Shown here one piece after another: positions 62,482-64,000 of a DNA stretch of 64,000 bases (position 1 is the first letter of the stretch; each line of letters opens with the position of its first letter). The DNA is taken from NCBI GenBank assembly GCA_016987375.1, contig PJRA01000172.1, forward strand, positions 146,126 through 210,125. Direction: 5' to 3'. This DNA is from Brachionus koreanus (lineage: Eukaryota; Rotifera; Eurotatoria; Ploima; Brachionidae). The position numbers were made by a program, and so were the translations under genes. The notes under the pieces are model-generated. The model was given only the letters and a program-made list of their open reading frames with translations. It made no database searches and had not been told where the DNA came from.

Positions 62482-63009
62482 AAGAATAAAACAAAATTCT
62501 TATTTATTTAATTCAAGACAAATAGTTACATCAAAAAGTTTTGAATTTTTTAAAATTAAAGAAAATTTTTTGATTCATATTCTCTTTAAGAATATCAACA
62601 TCATTGATTTATGATTCATGAAGCAACTTTAGCAAAATGGTAGATTTACAAAACTTAAAATTAAGAAAAATATTAATAACAGAGTAACACATTTTATCAA
62701 AACATAGCATATAACCTATTTTGATTGTTTCTACTCTCTAGTTTATCAATTACAGCAATTAATGGATCATTACATATCTTTTGATCAGTGCATTTTAAAA
62801 AACCAAATCCTCTGCCTTAATTTTAATTAGAAAAATAAAAAAAATTTGAATTTATTATTTAAAAAATTTTGAAAAAATTTATTTGATTAAAAGTTAAAGT
62901 TAATTGACGGTGAAAACTTATTTTAAAAAGAAAGTTTCACTAATGTTTAAAAGTCAAAAAAAAATTTATAAATTTTAAACAAATTTTTAATTTTTTCAAC
63001 AATTCCATA

Positions 63010-64000
63010 ATGAATAAATTTTTAATAAAATTATTAATAATTTTACAAATTGAGTTTTTTGGAAAGCTGTCTAATTGTTGCTATTTTTCACGATACAATA
63101 ATTTTGTAGATAATGAAATAGACAATATAACATATGCAGATTATTCCGGTAACTTGTTTACAGCTTTAAAGGGACTAAAATTCTTGAATCAACCTTTCAA
63201 AGAATCAATTTTAAATCGTTCAGTACGTCACCAGTGCTTCCATCAATGTAAACAGCATGAATATTGTATAACATTTTCTTATCAATTGGATAAAAATTTG
63301 TGCTTTTTGTATAACTCGACCAAAGATGGTTACAAAATTGTTGAATCGTCTTCTTGGCTAAGTGTTCTTCCTTTGGTTCATTCTATAGATTTGGATAAAT
63401 GGGTGACACTATCTGATACAAAAATCAGGAACTATCATAACAGGTATGATAGAGTTATTAACGCTTCTGAATGTATGAAAATCTGCACTACCAATTCTAT
63501 TAATTGTACTCAATTTACATTTGATTTAAACAATTTTAATTGCTATATATCATCATCAAATAGCTCAAATGATGTTTATTTTAAGTCAAAGAGTATTACT
63601 GGATTTAGGAAAAATCTTTTATTTGAATCCAGAATTTGGCAGTATAAATACCAAGAAAACATATCAATAGATCCTAATTCAGTTTCTTTACAAGTGACAA
63701 GAGTAAAAAATATTGATATTTGTTTTAATAGATGCAGTGCTAATGATAAATGCAAATTTTTATTAATTAGCTTTTTTAATAATTTATTTGAATGTCATGA
63801 GTATGATCATTTTCAAACAATGGTACAAAAGACCAATTCAACTGAAAGTCTCTTTATCAAAAATATACCAAATAATAAACTCCCAATATGGAATTTTTCA
63901 ATTTTAAATGACAGATTGTATTTAAATGAAAAAAATAGCTCAATTTTAGCATCATCTTATTCTGAATGTCTTGATTTATGTTGGCAAAGAGGTGATTTAT
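63010..64000 (+). CDS. Secreted Cys-rich protein with PAN/apple-like repeats, partial
   Basis: From the ATG at 63010 the frame stays open for 330 codons to the right edge, far beyond chance in this AT-rich DNA. MNKFLIKLLIILQIEFFGKL is a signal peptide. At least three repeats follow of the form C-x3-C-x(5-6)-C-x(10-14)-C: QCFHQCKQHEYCITFSY, ECMKICTTNSINCTQFTF and ICFNRCSANDKCKFLLISFF, with a fourth beginning ECLDLCWQRGDL at the edge. This spacing resembles PAN/apple domains, which bind proteins or sugars. NRS, NCT and NST glycosylation sites support secretion. No intron is seen so far. It is truncated by the window end. Confidence 0.7.
   Translation, partial: MNKFLIKLLIILQIEFFGKLSNCCYFSRYNNFVDNEIDNITYADYSGNLFTALKGLKFLNQPFKESILNRSVRHQCFHQCKQHEYCITFSYQLDKNLCFLYNSTKDGYKIVESSSWLSVLPLVHSIDLDKWVTLSDTKIRNYHNRYDRVINASECMKICTTNSINCTQFTFDLNNFNCYISSSNSSNDVYFKSKSITGFRKNLLFESRIWQYKYQENISIDPNSVSLQVTRVKNIDICFNRCSANDKCKFLLISFFNNLFECHEYDHFQTMVQKTNSTESLFIKNIPNNKLPIWNFSILNDRLYLNEKNSSILASSYSECLDLCWQRGDL

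Larger units (their letters stand above)
60296..63009. other. Intergenic spacer with LINE tail and microsatellite
   Basis: It contains an AAT microsatellite (61400-61422) and a LINE C-terminal fragment (62105-62481). A 77-codon open stretch at 61030-61263 is not called (see rejected). Confidence 0.5.

Overview
This window is nuclear DNA from an invertebrate animal. It is very AT-rich. Genes are compact, with many introns of about 45-70 bp bounded by GT-AG, and the long spacers are full of decayed transposons. Recognisable metazoan orthologues (EXOC4, WDR88, CDK5RAP1, ANKEF1, a neuromedin-U/pyrokinin-type receptor, HP1) rule out a prokaryote, plant or fungus. I suspect a small protostome such as a monogonont rotifer, but that is an inference from gene content and base composition. 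Three runs of N (6549-6658, 16675-16896, 31333-31461) are assembly gaps.

Layout, left to right. A piggyBac-like repeat end (1-169); the 5' part of EXOC4/Sec8 (minus); a 1.1-kb terminal-inverted-repeat transposon; WDR88 (plus) converging with CDK5RAP1 (minus); a LINE remnant carrying a 204-bp tandem duplication; a Lys/Ser-rich unknown gene (minus); another LINE remnant. Then comes a gene-dense block of convergent pairs: R-SNARE and DBT, annexin and a PMT-2-like methyltransferase, ANKEF1 and a full two-domain phosphoethanolamine methyltransferase. After a 5.5-kb spacer lies a peptide-receptor GPCR whose long first intron hosts a second copy of the TIR transposon. It is followed by a cluster of four apolipoprotein-D-like lipocalins (39.6-46.0 kb), mobile elements, DLD (minus) divergent from PPM1G (plus), a secreted EGF protein, tRNA-Leu(UAG), HP1, a LINE tail, and a secreted Cys-rich gene that runs off the right edge.

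Functional themes. DBT (E2) and DLD (E3) are two subunits of the mitochondrial branched-chain 2-oxoacid dehydrogenase. The two PMT genes together give a plant/nematode-style route from phosphoethanolamine to phosphocholine: one keeps both methyltransferase domains, the other has a decayed first domain. The lipocalin cluster grew by local duplication. One copied block carried along the last codons of the upstream GPCR gene, and a LINE later inserted into a segment whose empty counterpart survives 5 kb away.

The most noteworthy structures are the lipocalin duplication with its identical upstream block, the LINE empty/filled site pair, a mariner fold-back inverted duplication, an unclassified TIR transposon family with a conserved protein tail, and a 15-nt microexon next to a GC-AG intron in WDR88. 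I found no evidence of a CRISPR, phage or operon-type system. Exon joins were made by hand from splice signals, reading frame and family conservation; no transcript data were available.
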